Source: Bugula neritina (lineage: Eukaryota > Bryozoa > Gymnolaemata > Cheilostomatida > Bugulidae). Taken from it: a stretch of DNA of 64,000 bases. The stretch's first letter is position 1. Every line of letters starts with the position of its first letter. The translations under genes and the position numbers were made by a program. The stretch is taken from positions 4,011,662 through 4,075,661 of the forward strand of contig OZ037770.1 of the NCBI GenBank assembly GCA_964035545.1. Reading direction: 5' to 3'. This document shows, in pieces, positions 48,742 through 63,561 of this stretch. The notes under the pieces were generated by a model, which saw nothing but the letters and a program-made list of their open reading frames with translations, did not search any database and was not told the DNA's origin.

Positions 48742-48755
48742 CTTTGATGTACACT

Positions 48756-48773
48756 ATCCCACCGCTGCCACCA
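48756..48773 (-). promoter_or_regulatory. tRNA-Leu-type primer binding site
   Basis: The plus strand reads ATCCCACCGCTGCCACCA, the 3' end of a tRNA-Leu (AAG type, from memory of animal tRNA-Leu) including the added CCA, so the element RNA pairs perfectly over 18 bases. It is separated by one base from the 5' LTR. Confidence 0.88.
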
Positions 48774-48774
48774 C

Positions 48775-49078
48775 TGTTATGTTTTTCAGATTTAGGGTTG
48801 ATGTGCCACCAAGAGAGTCTATTTATCACTAGAGAAACTGCACCGAGTTAAGTCGAGTAGATATCGTTATATTTTAATACAAGAATACATAATAAAATCT
48901 AATGTACAACAGTAATGATACGCACGTCTATTTAATTTACAGCACTATCCTCAACTGAGCTAGTAGCGCGAAGCTGCTACTATTACTCATAAAACAGCCT
49001 AGCTAATTGGCTAATACATTGTTCCGGGTCAATACGCAACCTTGCTATTGTTTGCTGGTAGCTCCACGAGCCACCACA
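48775..49078 (-). repeat. 5' LTR of the gypsy element
   Basis: 304 bp; compared with the LTR at 41634 it lacks two bases in a ttgcgtattgtgttgc/ttgctattgtttgc stretch. Followed by ATAT, the right copy of the target duplication. Confidence 0.95.
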
Positions 49079-50184
<1,106 letters not shown>

Positions 50185-51205
50185 ATGGGAAAGCGAGATG
50201 GGCAAAGACATTATGATGTCAGGGATGAGTACAGGAAGAAAATAGGTAACTGCTTCTACACTATGAGTTATTCATGCTGCATATAAATAGTGTAGTGCAT
50301 AATACCCAACACTTATTCAATGCCAACAAGAAAACAAACTCCACTTCAATGTAAATTATAAATTAAAATAAAATTTCTTTCATCAGTTACCTAATTTCTG
50401 CTTAGCTGCTAAATTCTTTTGAAATTTAGATTTTTTTCAAAACAGCAATGTATATAGTTTTAGCTTGGTGAAGTTTAATTTAAAATTAGCTGTCAGTTGG
50501 TTGGTATTACTCTGCGCATGCTATTATTGACACTGCCGATTCATGTTCATTCTAGATCAAATATGAACTATCTTAAAACTCATGCTATATGTCTTCGTGG
50601 ACTGAGGCTATATTTGATACATAAATTTATCATCATCCATCATATTTGTTGCCAATAAGTTTGCTAACTATTATTTAGGTAAACAAGACTATCTCAAGTC
50701 AAAGTCCAGTCTGAAGAAAGCCAAACAAATTGAAGAGTTGAAGAGATCAAGCACGCATTACCAGGTCTGTGTTATATTTGATTAGACATCAAGTTATTGA
50801 GTTACAGCCTCTGGCCCAAGTTTAGCCTAATCATTATCAACTCGTGTGGGTTTATAGTCGCCATCCTTGTGAGAAACTCCTTCTTGAAGGCTAAAAACTT
50901 ATTATTCATTTGTGGCGAATGACTAAGTTTCAGTTTGCTAAGGGGTTTTACTGGGATGTGAACCACAAAGCCAAGCCATCACTCTAACCCCTAGACCACT
51001 GTTACCCTCCTCTCCCCCCCCCCCCAATATAGTGCTCGTGAAATCTCATTGGCACTCTTGGTTGTGCCTAATTTGTTTAATTGTTTTCTTTGTGACCTGA
51101 CACTGTTTGTGCGTATTGTTGTAGGATATGATGATGGTAATAGGGACAGTGGCTATGGTGGTTGCAGGAATTTACGCTCTGTTTTACTCCATCAGCAAGA
51201 CATAG
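50185..51205 (+). CDS. TRIQK: TRIQK-like small membrane protein (three exons, 75 aa)
   Basis: Exons 50185-50245, 50679-50764 and 51125-51205 (TAG), all GT..AG with matching phases. The protein has the TRIQK signature: EYRKKIGKQDYLKSKSSLKK followed by AKQIEELK, giving the repeated Q/E-x-x-K/R pattern, then a single hydrophobic segment (MMMVIGTVAMVVAGIYALFYSI) at the C-terminus. Vertebrate TRIQK is about 86 residues, so 75 is slightly short, missing the acidic tail. TRIQK is an endoplasmic-reticulum protein of poorly defined function. An acceptor-like tttcacaaatcag lies just upstream of the ATG, so a 5' untranslated exon is likely. Confidence 0.85.
50800..51010 (-). repeat. tRNA-derived SINE in intron 2 of TRIQK-like gene
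   Basis: On the minus strand: GTGGTCTAGGGGTTAGAG (A box), GGTTCACATCCC (B box), then a tail TTTCTCACAAGGATGGCGACTATAAACC shared with the SINEs at 13295 and 26055. Confidence 0.75.
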
Positions 51206-52385
51206 TGTAGATCAACACATTGTTGTAACTTTCTCATTAGAGCTCAATGTGGATCTCAATTTGCCTAATTGTAGTAATCAGTAGAAGTCATTGTGTAGTA
51301 TTGGCTGACCTCATATTATGTATTCTACGTCATACCATTAAGTAGAGCTTCGGGTCAAAGGTTACGTTACTTTTAATTTGACAATCATTTTATTGTGAAC
51401 TCCATTGCATGTAGAGTTCTCCTTGTATTCAGAAAGACATGCGAGTGACAAGATGTAAATCTTGTAACTTTTTCTTGTCATTCTTTGTAATCAGTTTAAA
51501 CTTACACCAAGTCTACAATCGCAAAACGTTTGAGTTGTGAAGCAATTTAAACAATTTCAACACACAATACATATTATGAAGCCTTGCTACTTAAAACATT
51601 TAATATATCTTGTAAATTATTAGTTTTTTATTTTGATGGCTTGTGAGTTGTAGTAGTGCATTGTGCTCATTATCTTGTGGTCTCAGCATAGCATCACAAT
51701 ATTTGTTGTTTATCTTTGAAATTGTCCTTTTTTTTCCTCAATGATTCGTCCAAAATACAAAAAACATTTCAGTGGTTGCTTTAAAATGTTACAGGCTGAA
51801 TTTATAATTTTATAAAGATTTTATGCAAGATTACTTTTTGAAAGCTATTGATAGAACAAATAAATTAATTTATAGTAATTTGTCTTTCGGCTTTCATTTG
51901 CTGGCTTTTTGATATATCCAAGTGTTTTAAAAGTCCTGACATATATTATAGCAGCTCTTAGAATTGCCCGCAGCACTCACTGCAGTGGTTAGCTGTATTG
52001 CTCATGATGTAGATCTGTATTGTAAAGCTTAAATTGACTATGATTTGGAAGAAAAGATGCAATATTAAATTTTGTTTGATGAAGGCTACTACTAGTTAAA
52101 GTGCAACAATTTGAACTTGGATATATATTAATAGTTGCATAGTACATATTATATAAGTATGTATTGTAATATATGCATAATATGTAATTATATGCTGTAA
52201 TACATATTATGTTTGTATTGGCTATACAAGTGTGCATATGTATTTAAAAGGCATCTGACAAAAATTACACAAAATACTACATGCAAAAAGAAACTCTGTA
52301 ATTACTATAAGCTATACAGAAATGTTACATCAAATTAAACAGAATATAATATACTAAATAATTTGGCTAATCTGTATTATTGAGT
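51206..52385. other. 3' flank of TRIQK-like gene and intergenic
   Basis: AT-rich; contains AATAAA signals (for example near 51858) that could end the TRIQK-like transcript. No other gene is seen. Confidence 0.4.
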
Positions 52386-52387
52386 TT

Positions 52388-52466
52388 ACCCAGCTGTGGT
52401 GTGATGGTTTAACTCGCCTGCTTGCAAGCCGGAGGTCTGTGGTTCGAATCCCGGTATAGGGCAATT
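52388..52466 (+). repeat. tRNA-like SINE head or tRNA pseudogene
   Basis: An A-box-like TGGTGTGATGG and a good B box (GGTTCGAATCCC) flank an anticodon-like CTTGCAAGC. The acceptor arms do not pair along their length, so a working tRNA is not supported. Confidence 0.6.
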
Positions 52467-52974
52467 TTTTAACATATCCCAAGTTGCTGACTCCACCAGC
52501 TCTCCTGAAAGTATATATTCATGCATTGAGGTCTCTGATAAGTTGTGTATAGAGAGCTAATGTGTATTATTTCAACATATCATTATGTATATATTAATAA
52601 TCTTCAACTATACATAAGGCTCTAAAATGAAAAGCCATACAAATATGAAATTCTGACAATCATAATATTCTTACACAAATCCATCCTTCTTATAGATGTT
52701 AATATACTATATATAATATACTATGATATATATGCACGTTACCTATTTGGGGTTTTATGCCACCTACCATTGTAAATTATTTTGATATTGAGTGCATTTT
52801 CTACTTAAATAAAGATAGGAAATTGATATGCCTAAACGGATAAATTGATATTATAGAAAGACAAAACTATTACTTGAATTTTTATGCTGAAAGCTACCTT
52901 TTCTTTAACTTTTTTGTTTTAATATATACATCTCATAGCTTTGGATGAAGATGAGATGAGTGGTGGGTGAAAGC

Positions 52975-53280
52975 ATGGAAGACTTTATGAATATTCTTTA
53001 TGGTCAATATAATAATATAAACTCCAACATACCAGACTGCCTACAGCAACTGATGCAAGAAACCTGCCTACCTAATAGGCTGAGAATACAACTCCTATGT
53101 AAGTCTGTGTTAAACCTCTCTTCAGGGCTATTTCTGGGAACAGAGGATAAAGGAAAGACTCTACGCACACTGCCCCACCCTGTAGTAACAGAACTACAGT
53201 TAATAGTCCTAAGTCTTTCCATCTCTAACCAACTCCTGGGTATTTCTGACTTTTTAAATATTCATTTGATTTGTTTATAG
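52975..53280 (+). CDS. Hypothetical 101-codon ORF
   Basis: Opens at ATG 52975 and ends with TAG at 53280; mixed-composition, Leu-rich sequence (LQQLMQETCLPNRLRIQL; VTELQLIVLSLSISNQLLG) that looks more protein-like than the surrounding AT-rich frames. I recognise no family and see no clear splice acceptor upstream. It may be a terminal exon of an unseen gene or chance. Confidence 0.25.
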   Translation: MEDFMNILYGQYNNINSNIPDCLQQLMQETCLPNRLRIQLLCKSVLNLSSGLFLGTEDKGKTLRTLPHPVVTELQLIVLSLSISNQLLGISDFLNIHLICL

Positions 53281-54088
53281 TCTTCTCTGAATTTTCAACC
53301 AAGAGTGACAACTCCTGACTTGATACTTACAGTCATTTAAGACATTTATTAACTGTCCCATGTTTTATTATTATTGAAAACGGAACTAAATATATTTTAA
53401 CATCAATAAGTTAGGTATCATGGTATTATAGAAAGTGCATCTAATGAAATATATATATTATAATATAAATTTAAAAATGGGCAACAGAACTATAAAAACT
53501 GTATTTGAGACAATTCTTATAGCTCTAGGGAAGAAATCAGTTGAAGTTTGAAATTTATATAACCAAGTAATTATTGTGTTTACTTATATCTCAGTGGGTA
53601 TAAGCCCTATACAGGTTTCTGTAAAATTATATAAGTGTTATTTCAGTGAATTTCATTATATCAGTGTGGTATATTTAAGAGTGTTGACTTTAAACCATGA
53701 AAAATCATAATGCCGCTATTGGTACCGCGAGTTTATATAAGTTATAAAGGAAAAATTTTGCCACTTTTGTGATTTTATTTTTTTTTATCTTATGTGTCCA
53801 TTTTTTTAGTTTTGTTTATTGGTAAAGTTTTTAAACATATTTTCAATGCATGTAAAATTAAAAAAAAATTAAAACTCAATCATGCACGTAAATACAAAGC
53901 TATAAAGTTTAAGCTTCGCTGTGATTACAACGTGAATATGAATTGAATATTTATGCTTGCAATAACCATTATACACAAAATACGTTACAGTTGCTATAAA
54001 TGTAAGACTAGTAAATAGGATGAAAATAGGAACGGTAATACTACTTAATTTATGCTATTTTAAAAATTTGAAGTAAATATTTGGCATG

Positions 54089-54292
<204 letters not shown>

Positions 54293-54421
54293 TGTATGCT
54301 GATTGTCAATCTAGTTGGAGTTCCAGCAAAGTAAAGTGCTCGATATCACGGGTGACAGAGCTAATATAATGTAGTGTGTTCAGATTGTTAATGATACATA
54401 TATATTTTTTTATTTAAACAA

Positions 54422-54474
54422 TCTCCCACGACTATATAGTTTCGTACAGTGAACTGCACTCGTCAGGTGTTAGA
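54422..54474 (-). ncRNA. Hammerhead ribozyme of the Penelope-like element
   Basis: On the minus strand the conserved core is complete: CTGACGA, a stem II (GTGCAG/CTGTAC) closed by a TTCA loop, GAAA, a very short stem III (CTATATAG), and GTC at the cleavage site. Stem I pairs TCTAACAC with GTGGGAGA as CAC/GTG, a tandem A-G internal loop and TCT/AGA. Cleavage is predicted after the C at 54430. Short-stem-III hammerheads in the terminal repeats of Penelope-like elements are established; here it lies about 300 bases downstream of the GIY-YIG ORF stop. Confidence 0.88.
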
Positions 54475-55386
54475 CTAAAAATAAATAAAATCTATGAAGC
54501 ATACCGATTATTCAAATTTTTACATAAAGAAAACTATCATGCTAAACACAACGTAAAACGAAATGCAAACATAGTAGTGGATTTGGTGTTATCTATCAAT
54601 TAATTAAATTGCTCTTTTTCTAAAGGATTAGACTATAAAAGCTAGATGTTTGATGGAAAGGGTAATTTATAATAGGTAGTACTATGGTTGAGAATTGTTA
54701 GTATTGTTATGTTATGTTGCCCAGGTAGTGCTTACGTGCATGTCTGCATGTGGATAGAATCTCATTTCTGTTATTAAGGGAAGATTTGCTGGGCTGGTAT
54801 ATTATGAAATATTTTTCCCATGCATAGGCAGAGGTTGCACCTTTTAGTGACTTTGTTGTATGAGTTGGTCTTTTTCATAATTTTCCATGTTATGTCAAAA
54901 TAGGTGTTCTTGTCTTTTACTTTCCAGATATATTTGCTCAATTCAGTATGGTTCTTTTTTGTTTTATTGTTAAAAGTTGATTTGTGGTTATACAATCTGG
55001 TTTTGAATTCTGTTTCTGATGTTCCCACGTAAGTCTGGGGTTGGCTGCCATCTTTGGTTGTAACTGTAGCTTGGTATATGATGCACTTTGTGAGGCATTT
55101 TTCATCTAGTGGGCACACTGTGCTGTTTCTGCAGTTACATTCTCGAGGAGGTTGGTTTGCTGGGTTGAGTAATCTTTTATTGTGGCTGTTGATTATGTTG
55201 TTTAAATTTCTGCAGCAGCTGTAACTGAGTTTTATGTTGTTTTTGTTGAAAATTTTGTAGAGTTTGGGGCAGCTATGACGGTGCCGAATGTTGCACTCTG
55301 GTCGGCATATTTTTACTATATAAAATCAACCAGAAGTTTGGAAATACCTTTGGTCTATAGCGTGATGACGGCCTATAGGAGTAATC

Positions 55387-56810
<1,424 letters not shown>

Positions 56811-56814
56811 CTGG

Positions 56815-57200
56815 CCTTTACAATGCATTTCAGGCGCTAGGCAACATCTCTAGTACAGTGTTTTCACTACCTATCGGTATACTGTATCCATGACACCTAT
56901 TATTGTATATATAGCCTGTCACACCTCAAGTTGCAACTCATGTTATATAACTATATAACATAAAGTTTTTATAACAGCATTCCAATAATCATCTCTATCA
57001 TGATAAAAATGTAATTATATTCTAAAGGAGTTAATTAGTTGGTAAACATTTTACCTTATTCATAAATTTATCATAGAAGTGTTAGACTAATAATAAGTTA
57101 GCTCCCTAAGAAGGTTATATAGCATGATACCATTAGTTGCCTACATTACATGCATGCAGCATGCTATAATAGCTATGCATAGTTTTATTAAAGTTTTTAT
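56815..57200. other. Intergenic stretch without recognisable feature
   Basis: AT-rich; nothing supportable. Confidence 0.4.
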
Positions 57201-57204
57201 TTTA

Positions 57205-57400
57205 GCATTATTTATATGATTATTTGAGGTATTTCTGTGATTATTTGAGGTATTTTTATGATTATTTTGAGGTATTTCTATGATTATTTGAGGTATTTCT
57301 ATGATTATTTGAAAAATTTCTATAATTATTTGAAGTATTTCTATGATTATTTGAAGTATATCTATGATTATTTGAAGTATTTCTATAATTATTTGAGGCA
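57205..57400. repeat. 21-bp minisatellite
   Basis: About nine to ten units of GGTATTTCTATGATTATTTGA with point changes (gaggta/gaagta, atgatt/ataatt). 21 is divisible by 3, so it yields Ile-rich minus-strand frames that are not evidence of a gene. No spacers are present, so it is not CRISPR. Confidence 0.92.
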
Positions 57401-57710
57401 TTAAAACAGATAAAAAAGCTGTGGCATTTTACAGATGTAGCGACCATTAGAACTGAACGGACTAATAGATGCCGTAAAAATCAATTTATATGAAAGTCTA
57501 ATTGCAGTCTTTATGTGCATGACAGCAAAATTAGCTGTACATAAGCTGTGCCATACTAAATACAGAAAAGCATAGAATATAGTTAATGTAGCTATGAAAC
57601 TCTAATTAAAGTTATAATGATGCGTGCTTGTTGTTTACATATTAAAAAATTGTATCAAAAGCTTTTATTACTCATAAAATGTTCCAACAGTAACCAAGGT
57701 TGCTGACATA

Positions 57711-57713
<3 letters not shown>

Positions 57714-57766
<53 letters not shown>

Positions 57767-57898
57767 CACTACAATTGAGTTGTATTCAATGATATGCTAT
57801 TAGTTTTGGGCAAAGACCCATATCCATTAGCAGCTAAATTGGGAAAATATCTAAAAACTGGAGATTTTGAGTGTGTAATAAATTATGCAAAATGATCC
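57714..57898. repeat. (TA)n and a half copy of the hairpin MITE
   Basis: 57714-57765 is (TA)n. From about 57800, ttgggcaaagacccatatccattagcagct...aaaactggag..tttt..gtgt is the right arm of the MITE at 26285-26705. Confidence 0.8.
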
Positions 57899-57899
57899 T

Positions 57900-59760
57900 T
57901 TTCTGTTTGCACCTTCTACTGCTTCTTCCGCAGAATCTCATAAGCCGTTGAAACCCTCTCAATCAGCTTTCTCACGTATTTATGTATCGAGGCCTTGGGT
58001 ACTGAAACATGGTCTGTCAGGTGCTCTGTGACTCGGGTCTTTCGGCCAAGCATCATGAGGTTTGATGTCTGCTGGATACTGAAGCGTATTGAGCTGTGGT
58101 ATTTTTGCATGATTTGTGGCAGAACCAAGTCCCATTCCTTCTGACTTCTGCCCAAGAGTTCCTCTGGCCATCTCCATGCATACATGCTGTTTTTCCGCTT
58201 TACAATTTTGTTTCCTTTTGGGTCATATGCGGTTCTCCAACTCTAATTCACCCCCTATAATATTTGGTAAAAGTCACTCATCAGCTGACACTGGAACTGA
58301 GTATCTTGATACATATAGACTTTATCTGGTAGCCTGAAAGAACAGAAAGCACCTTGGTTTGGCGCCCAGGCTAATGTGATGGCCAGAGTATTGACCCACT
58401 TGGTGAAGTGGTCTGTGAGCACCAGAATCCAGGTGTGTTCTTCTGTCACATAACAGTATTATAGGCCCGACTACTCCCACTACCCCTATTTGCCATGGTT
58501 GGCCAGCATGCAGGTGGGGCTGCCCATTGGCTTTTGTTGTTGGTTATGTTTACTAGCCTGACAAACTTTGCACTGAGATATACACAGTTGCATGCCTAGA
58601 GTTGATTCAGCCAGTACCAGCGCAGCTGTAGACATAATTATGCTTACTCAACTTGCGCCATCATGAGCCTGCTTACGGGTGTCCCAGATTAATTCTTATT
58701 GCAGGCCACCCACTCCCTCTCCTAGTGTCAGCTGCCAGTAAAATGGTTAACAACTCATTCAGGTTCAACCTAAAGGAATAACAACGACATCAGTTGGAAC
58801 TAAACGCCTCCTAATTGTTGCTGCCCTTTACTGGGTTATATTTCCTTTTTCTTGGCCTGCAATATGTCTTCTACCACATCACAGAGTGTCTTCTAAAGTC
58901 TGTTCAGCTCTTTGACGTTTCGGTACCGAGTTGGGTTAGCACGGAAGGCGTTGACAGCATATGAGTGGGTTTCACACTGCAGGTGGCCCTGCTCCCAGTT
59001 GTAGGCGCTAACCTTCTCCAACTGCTCTTTAATGTCAAATCAAGCGAGTCCCCTATTTTGTCTCTCTATGTGCAAGCACTGCTTAAAGTCCCCCTTTGGA
59101 TGGTGGCTCAGGTCATCAAAAAAATTTTATGCTCCTTGCCCGCACAATTCTCTATTTGGTAGGAGAACTCAGCAAGGACCACCAACCAACGACTAAGCTG
59201 GCTTGATGGTTCAGCACGCTCATATCAGTGATGCATGGTCAGTTCGCAACCTACACGTTTGCCCATACAGATTTGACCGGAAGTGCTTCACCACCTTGAG
59301 TACTGCTATGCGTTCCTACCTTGTGGTGCAATAGTTCTTCTTGTCAGCCAAATGAGTCTAGCTGTAGTAAGCCGCTACCACCTTTCTCCTACCCTGAACT
59401 AGGGACTATACAGTCCCAACTTGTGTTTAGCTGCGTCTGTATTCAACATATGCTCTTTGGCCGAGAATGGGTAAGCGAGGATGGGTACCTCTACCAGCCA
59501 GTCTTTGATGTGGTCTAATGCCTGCTGCTCTTTCTGTGTTTTGTGATACTCTTCCAAACCCCAGACTGCACTGCTTATAGTACCTTTCCAGGTCCCGGAA
59601 TGCCTACAACTCATGTAGGTCTTGAGGAACACTTCACTCCTCCACAGTACGTACCATCTTTTGATTCATAGCAACTCTATCTCAGCCGACCACATGTTCC
59701 ATATTTTTGACCTTTTGCCATAGAAGTGAACACTTAAAGGACGTCATACTCTAGAAGTCA
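57900..59760 (-). mobile_element. Degraded Ty3/gypsy relic
   Basis: Minus-strand pieces in order: RNase H start (59399-59632, PILAYPFSAKEHML.TDAA), the integrase zinc region, the integrase core (58255-58449, TWILVLTDHFTKWVNTLAI) and the integrase C-terminal part (57916-58185, LMMLGRKTRVTEHLTDHVSV). Many stops and frameshifts; no LTRs seen. Homologous to the intact element but much older. Confidence 0.85.
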
Positions 59761-59764
59761 GATG

Positions 59765-60960
59765 CTGTCTGATTTTTAACATTTAGCATCCTATTTCGAA
59801 CAAATTCGTCTTCCGGAAATGAGATTTGAGCATCTGATCCGCCAAATCAGATGCCCGATTCAAAACCGGACAAATTCAAATTTTGGTTATAAGAATGATG
59901 ACTATACAATATTAAAAGATTCTTGAAAATGTTAAAAAAAGTTATTCCAAAGGCTATTATAAGGATTCAAGCACAAGTAGACATGAAAAGGGAGATAATT
60001 CCCAAAATATATTATATATAATATATACACTTCTGTCTCAATTTTTTCCGCTGAAAGAATGCTATGTCCGAGCTTGCAAAGCTAATCTGCGAAGAGATTA
60101 CATTACAAAGTACACCTGTATAATCCAATCCAATTAATCTTTCTAGCTCAGTGCAAAGTTTTGCCTTTGACTTCATGAAGGAAGTTCCACTTCATACTAA
60201 CCAATCGAGCTGAAAGATAGACATTCATGAAATGTATTAGCAAAACCAGAGTTATAATTTTCTAAAAGAGGCATAAATTTCAATCAATGAAAAGACAACT
60301 ACCATAGATCTGTAAGAGTTGCTATGCAACCAACAATAATATTATTTGTATATAATAAGGAAATAAATCATGCAGACATGAATGGAAAACACTCAATTAG
60401 TTAACATAATTACTGCAAGCATACAAAGCCTAATGCAGTTGAGACGAAATATTGCTGGTGTAGCAAGGTGAATGAGGTGTTGGTACTTAAATAAATGCAT
60501 GTATTACTCACTTGTTAGCACAACGTCTTCATGTGAGTTTAATTGTGAAAAAATCAATGAACTTTGCTAGATAGGGTAACTAGCAGCTGGCACATCTATG
60601 TAGTGACTATACTGAGCAGGTGCTTTTATTTCATAGCCGTGACACATTTTTTAAGAATTTTTAAGATGCTATACACTTAAGAGCCTTCAAGACGCCGGGT
60701 TATGTAATATGTTATTAGTATTCCCTTTACATGTTGCCTATATAGCCACCGTACAAGTTTTCTTTTGATCTTGAAATGTAATCAGTTTTAATTTCAACAC
60801 GTAATTTGTTTTATACAAAATAAATGTAGATGGACAAAATACAGTAAAAAAAGAAAAATTATTAAAATAAGACTATACAGTAAAGTGCAGCAAATCTACC
60901 AAACAATAAAATAACTTTCCTTAGTAAGCATTGATATTTTAACAACTTACTGTTAAATAT
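59765..60960. other. Intergenic stretch
   Basis: AT-rich, no ORF or repeat I can support beyond the gypsy relic on its left and the LTR on its right. Confidence 0.4.
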
Positions 60961-61267
60961 TGTTATTATTTTGCGATTATAATAAGAGTGGGAGTTCGTG
61001 TATTATCTAGTTATCCACGTTGCATGTTGCAGTACTAGACAGAGAGTTGCGATAGAAGATATATTTAATAGACTAATAGAATACTAGTAACACTGGTCGA
61101 GAATATACATATAAAACATAGGACTTCTGATTACATACAGCATCACGCTCTGACTGAGCACACTAACCATACACAAACTAGAGTCTAGTTATAATGCCGG
61201 GAACAGATCACGTGTCGTACGTGATTGGCTAGTGAGCGCATGGCCCTACGCTTCACTGCCCACTACA
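60961..61267 (-). repeat. 3' LTR of second gypsy element
   Basis: 307 bp beginning TGTTATTATT and ending CACTACA, the same length as the LTRs of the intact element but diverged in sequence. It is preceded by ATAT and abuts a polypurine tract (minus strand GGAGGGGACGG). The other LTR lies outside the window. Confidence 0.8.
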
Positions 61268-61609
61268 CCGTCCCCTCCAGCAGGGAGCCCACTTCCTGCT
61301 AAAAAAATATAAAACAGGAGGGAAGCGTAGAATAAAATGATACACACACAAAAAGATGTAAATACCTATATACAAAAAAACAGAAGTAGAATCCAGTTAC
61401 ATACAAAAAACGTGCATAAAATAATACTGAGATATACTGAGTAATTGGTAAGTCTTATATATAGAATACGTTCCACGGTAACACCGGTGTGACGCCACGG
61501 AGAGGTAGAGATGGGGTAGAGGAGAGATAGTCCAGGTCCAAAAGGTTAAGATAAGGAAAGGAGGTCGGAGGGGTGTAGGGACCCATGTTAGTCTTGGGTC
61601 GCTCGCCTC

Positions 61610-62630
61610 AATTGACGAATGGATTCCTGTAATGACCGGAGTTCACTAAAGGCTGTTTTGATGCCGGGAGCTAACCGGTGTACTTCTTGCTCGAGCTCGT
61701 TGGCTCGGGTCTCGACCTCCCGCAGATTGCGGGAGGTCGAGACTGTTGGGGTCTATGTCTCTTCCGTTCAGCTGGAGGAAGTGGGGGAGGGAGTGTGTAT
61801 GCCTGAGTGTCGACTCTCTGTAACACGACACGGGGAAGTGTCTGCGGTCGACGTATGGAGTCAGAGGGTGGAGAGATAGAGGACCCAGGGGGTTTGACTA
61901 CTGGTCCTGGGGTGATTGGTCTTGGTGGAGGGAAGCCTTGCTCCAGGCGAGATAGCCGAGCTGTGTCTGTGACGAAGGGTCTAATGAGGTTCAGAAATGA
62001 AAGGTAAGAAGGTTCATCCACGTCGTAGATGTGCCCCTGGAAACAGTGCATTGGTGTCGTAACACGTAAACCCTATTATAGCTATACTCTCCGCAAGAGC
62101 AGAATGTTATTATGAAGTGCTGCGGCAGATGGATTCTCAGCCGCCGATGTGTCGTGAAACGTCGTTGGCATAAGCGGCATTCCCGGTTGCTGTCGTCACC
62201 CCGGTACTTCTTTATCTCTGTCTCCATGGCGGGAGTAATCCAGCTTGGTCTGGTTTCCAGCTGGTGTGGTAGGTGTTTAGTAGTGGAAAGTTGCGAGGTA
62301 GGTTCCGGATCCCATGCCATCTCTAACGAGGGCATCCCCGGAGAGCCTGGAGCGAGTGTGTCTTCTACAAAAGTAGAATTATTGTCGTGGTGGAGCTTTA
62401 TAGCATAATTCTGGTGACGATCGACTGTTACTAGCCTGAGAGTCACAACTTTTATAAGGCACTCGAGAGACCAGTTGATCACGTGTAGACTGACCAAGAA
62501 GGACAGTGTCTAGCTCCAGATCTAACAGACCGTCGGGCATTACTGTGTCCTCGTCGTCATTCACGTGAAACGTGGTCTCCAGTAATTTTGATTCAATCCG
62601 ACTGATTAGTTCAGAATTTACTAGCATCGA
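61610..62630 (-). pseudogene. Decayed zinc-finger ORF3 of the second gypsy element
   Basis: Homologous along its length to the ORF at 42209-43282: acidic N-terminus (FHVNDDEDTVM), the classical finger (CRLCQRRFTTHRRLRIHLPQH), the atypical second finger (FCSCGEYSYNR) and the Pro-rich C-terminal part (VVLQRVDTQAYTLPPPLPP). It is spread over three frames (62627-62379, 62497-61991, 62051-61671), so at least two frameshifts separate it from an intact gene. Confidence 0.88.
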
Positions 62631-62700
62631 GCCTGTTTCCGTGGATAGGAATACAAGACTTATACTGGCTTACCTGTGAACTTGGTATTAGCTTCCATAC

Positions 62701-63561
62701 TCAACGTTCAATGGTAATAGTTTGAGGTACTTGCGAGGTACGTCTGCCCTTGGCGATGTCAGCGTAGGAAAAGGCTCGGCAGCGTTTCTGTGACATGAGG
62801 TTGGAACTATTTGCTTCACGCACAATAATTCCTCCCAATATTCCGCCCTCCCAAAAGTTGATATTTGCGTGGGGCTCGCAACTCCTACATTTTCCTGCTA
62901 GTTTTCCTATACGGTTTTCCCCTAGACTTTCATACGCGCCGCTTTTAATGCAGTCACATACAAAGTCTTTTAAATATGATGGGGGTTGCCTCGTACGTTG
63001 TCCCCGCTCCAGGGAAGGTGGCGCACTCACTGGTGGACTAGCAGGGGCCTCTGGCTGCGCCCCTACTTCACCGGTAGTGGTTACTTCTTCCTGTTCTCCG
63101 GATGGAGCCCCGCCCTCCGTGTGGGTTTGCACTTCCGGAGCCGGCTCAGTTTCTGGAAGTGACGGAACCAGACTTGGCGTAGGAGGTGGCGAACGCACTT
63201 CTGTAGGCAAAAGCGGTCACTCGTCTCGTACCAAGTCTTCTTCCTGTGGAATGACCACTTCATATTCAGGTCCGTCGCCCGCGCATTGTTGTCTGCCTCA
63301 TGGGCTCCAACAACGGGGGGCTTCTCCCACTGCGTCTGGGCTGGCCCAATACGGCTTCAAGCAAGCCTCATTCTGGATAGACACCTGTCCTGAGCGCTCG
63401 ATCTTGTAGGTATGGTTGGGCATAGCCTCGACTATCACGTAGGGTCCCACGAACTTAGGCTGTAACTTAGCCGCCCGTCTGCGACGCCTACAGTAATTGA
63501 CCATCCACACCCAATCTCCTGTCTGATAGAGGGGTGGCTCCTCGGAATCCTCGCACCGCAC
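62701..63561 (-). pseudogene. pol C-terminal remnant of the second gypsy element
   Basis: 63561-63298 matches the integrase C-terminal segment (WVWMVNYCRRRR..KFVGPYVIVEAMPNHTY) and 63210-62701 the Pro/Glu-rich tail with the CRSCEPHANINFWEGG cluster, including SLGENRIGK and FSYADIAKGRR. The two are out of frame with each other. Nothing of RT, RNase H or the integrase core remains. Confidence 0.85.

Larger units (their letters stand above)
41634..49078 (-). mobile_element. Near-complete Ty3/gypsy LTR retrotransposon with a third ORF
   Basis: Flanked by direct LTRs 41634-41939 and 48775-49078 that differ by only a few small changes, which implies a recent insertion. A 4-bp ATAT target duplication lies on both sides. 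In element orientation: 5' LTR (right), primer binding site, gag, protease-RT-RNase H-integrase, a zinc-finger ORF, polypurine tract, 3' LTR. The domain order is that of Metaviridae. The copy has coding defects (see pol), so it is unlikely to be autonomous. Confidence 0.95.

Noticed and set aside
42231-48747. Plus-strand ORFs across the gypsy element (for example 43496-44044)
   Set aside because: They are antisense shadows of gag, pol and ORF3 in a GC-richer region.
52388-52466. Functional tRNA gene
   Set aside because: The B box is good but the acceptor and anticodon stems do not pair properly; more likely a SINE head or pseudogene.
57205-57400. Possible CRISPR-like array
   Set aside because: The 21-bp units are directly adjacent with no unique spacers, and the genome is eukaryotic; it is a minisatellite.
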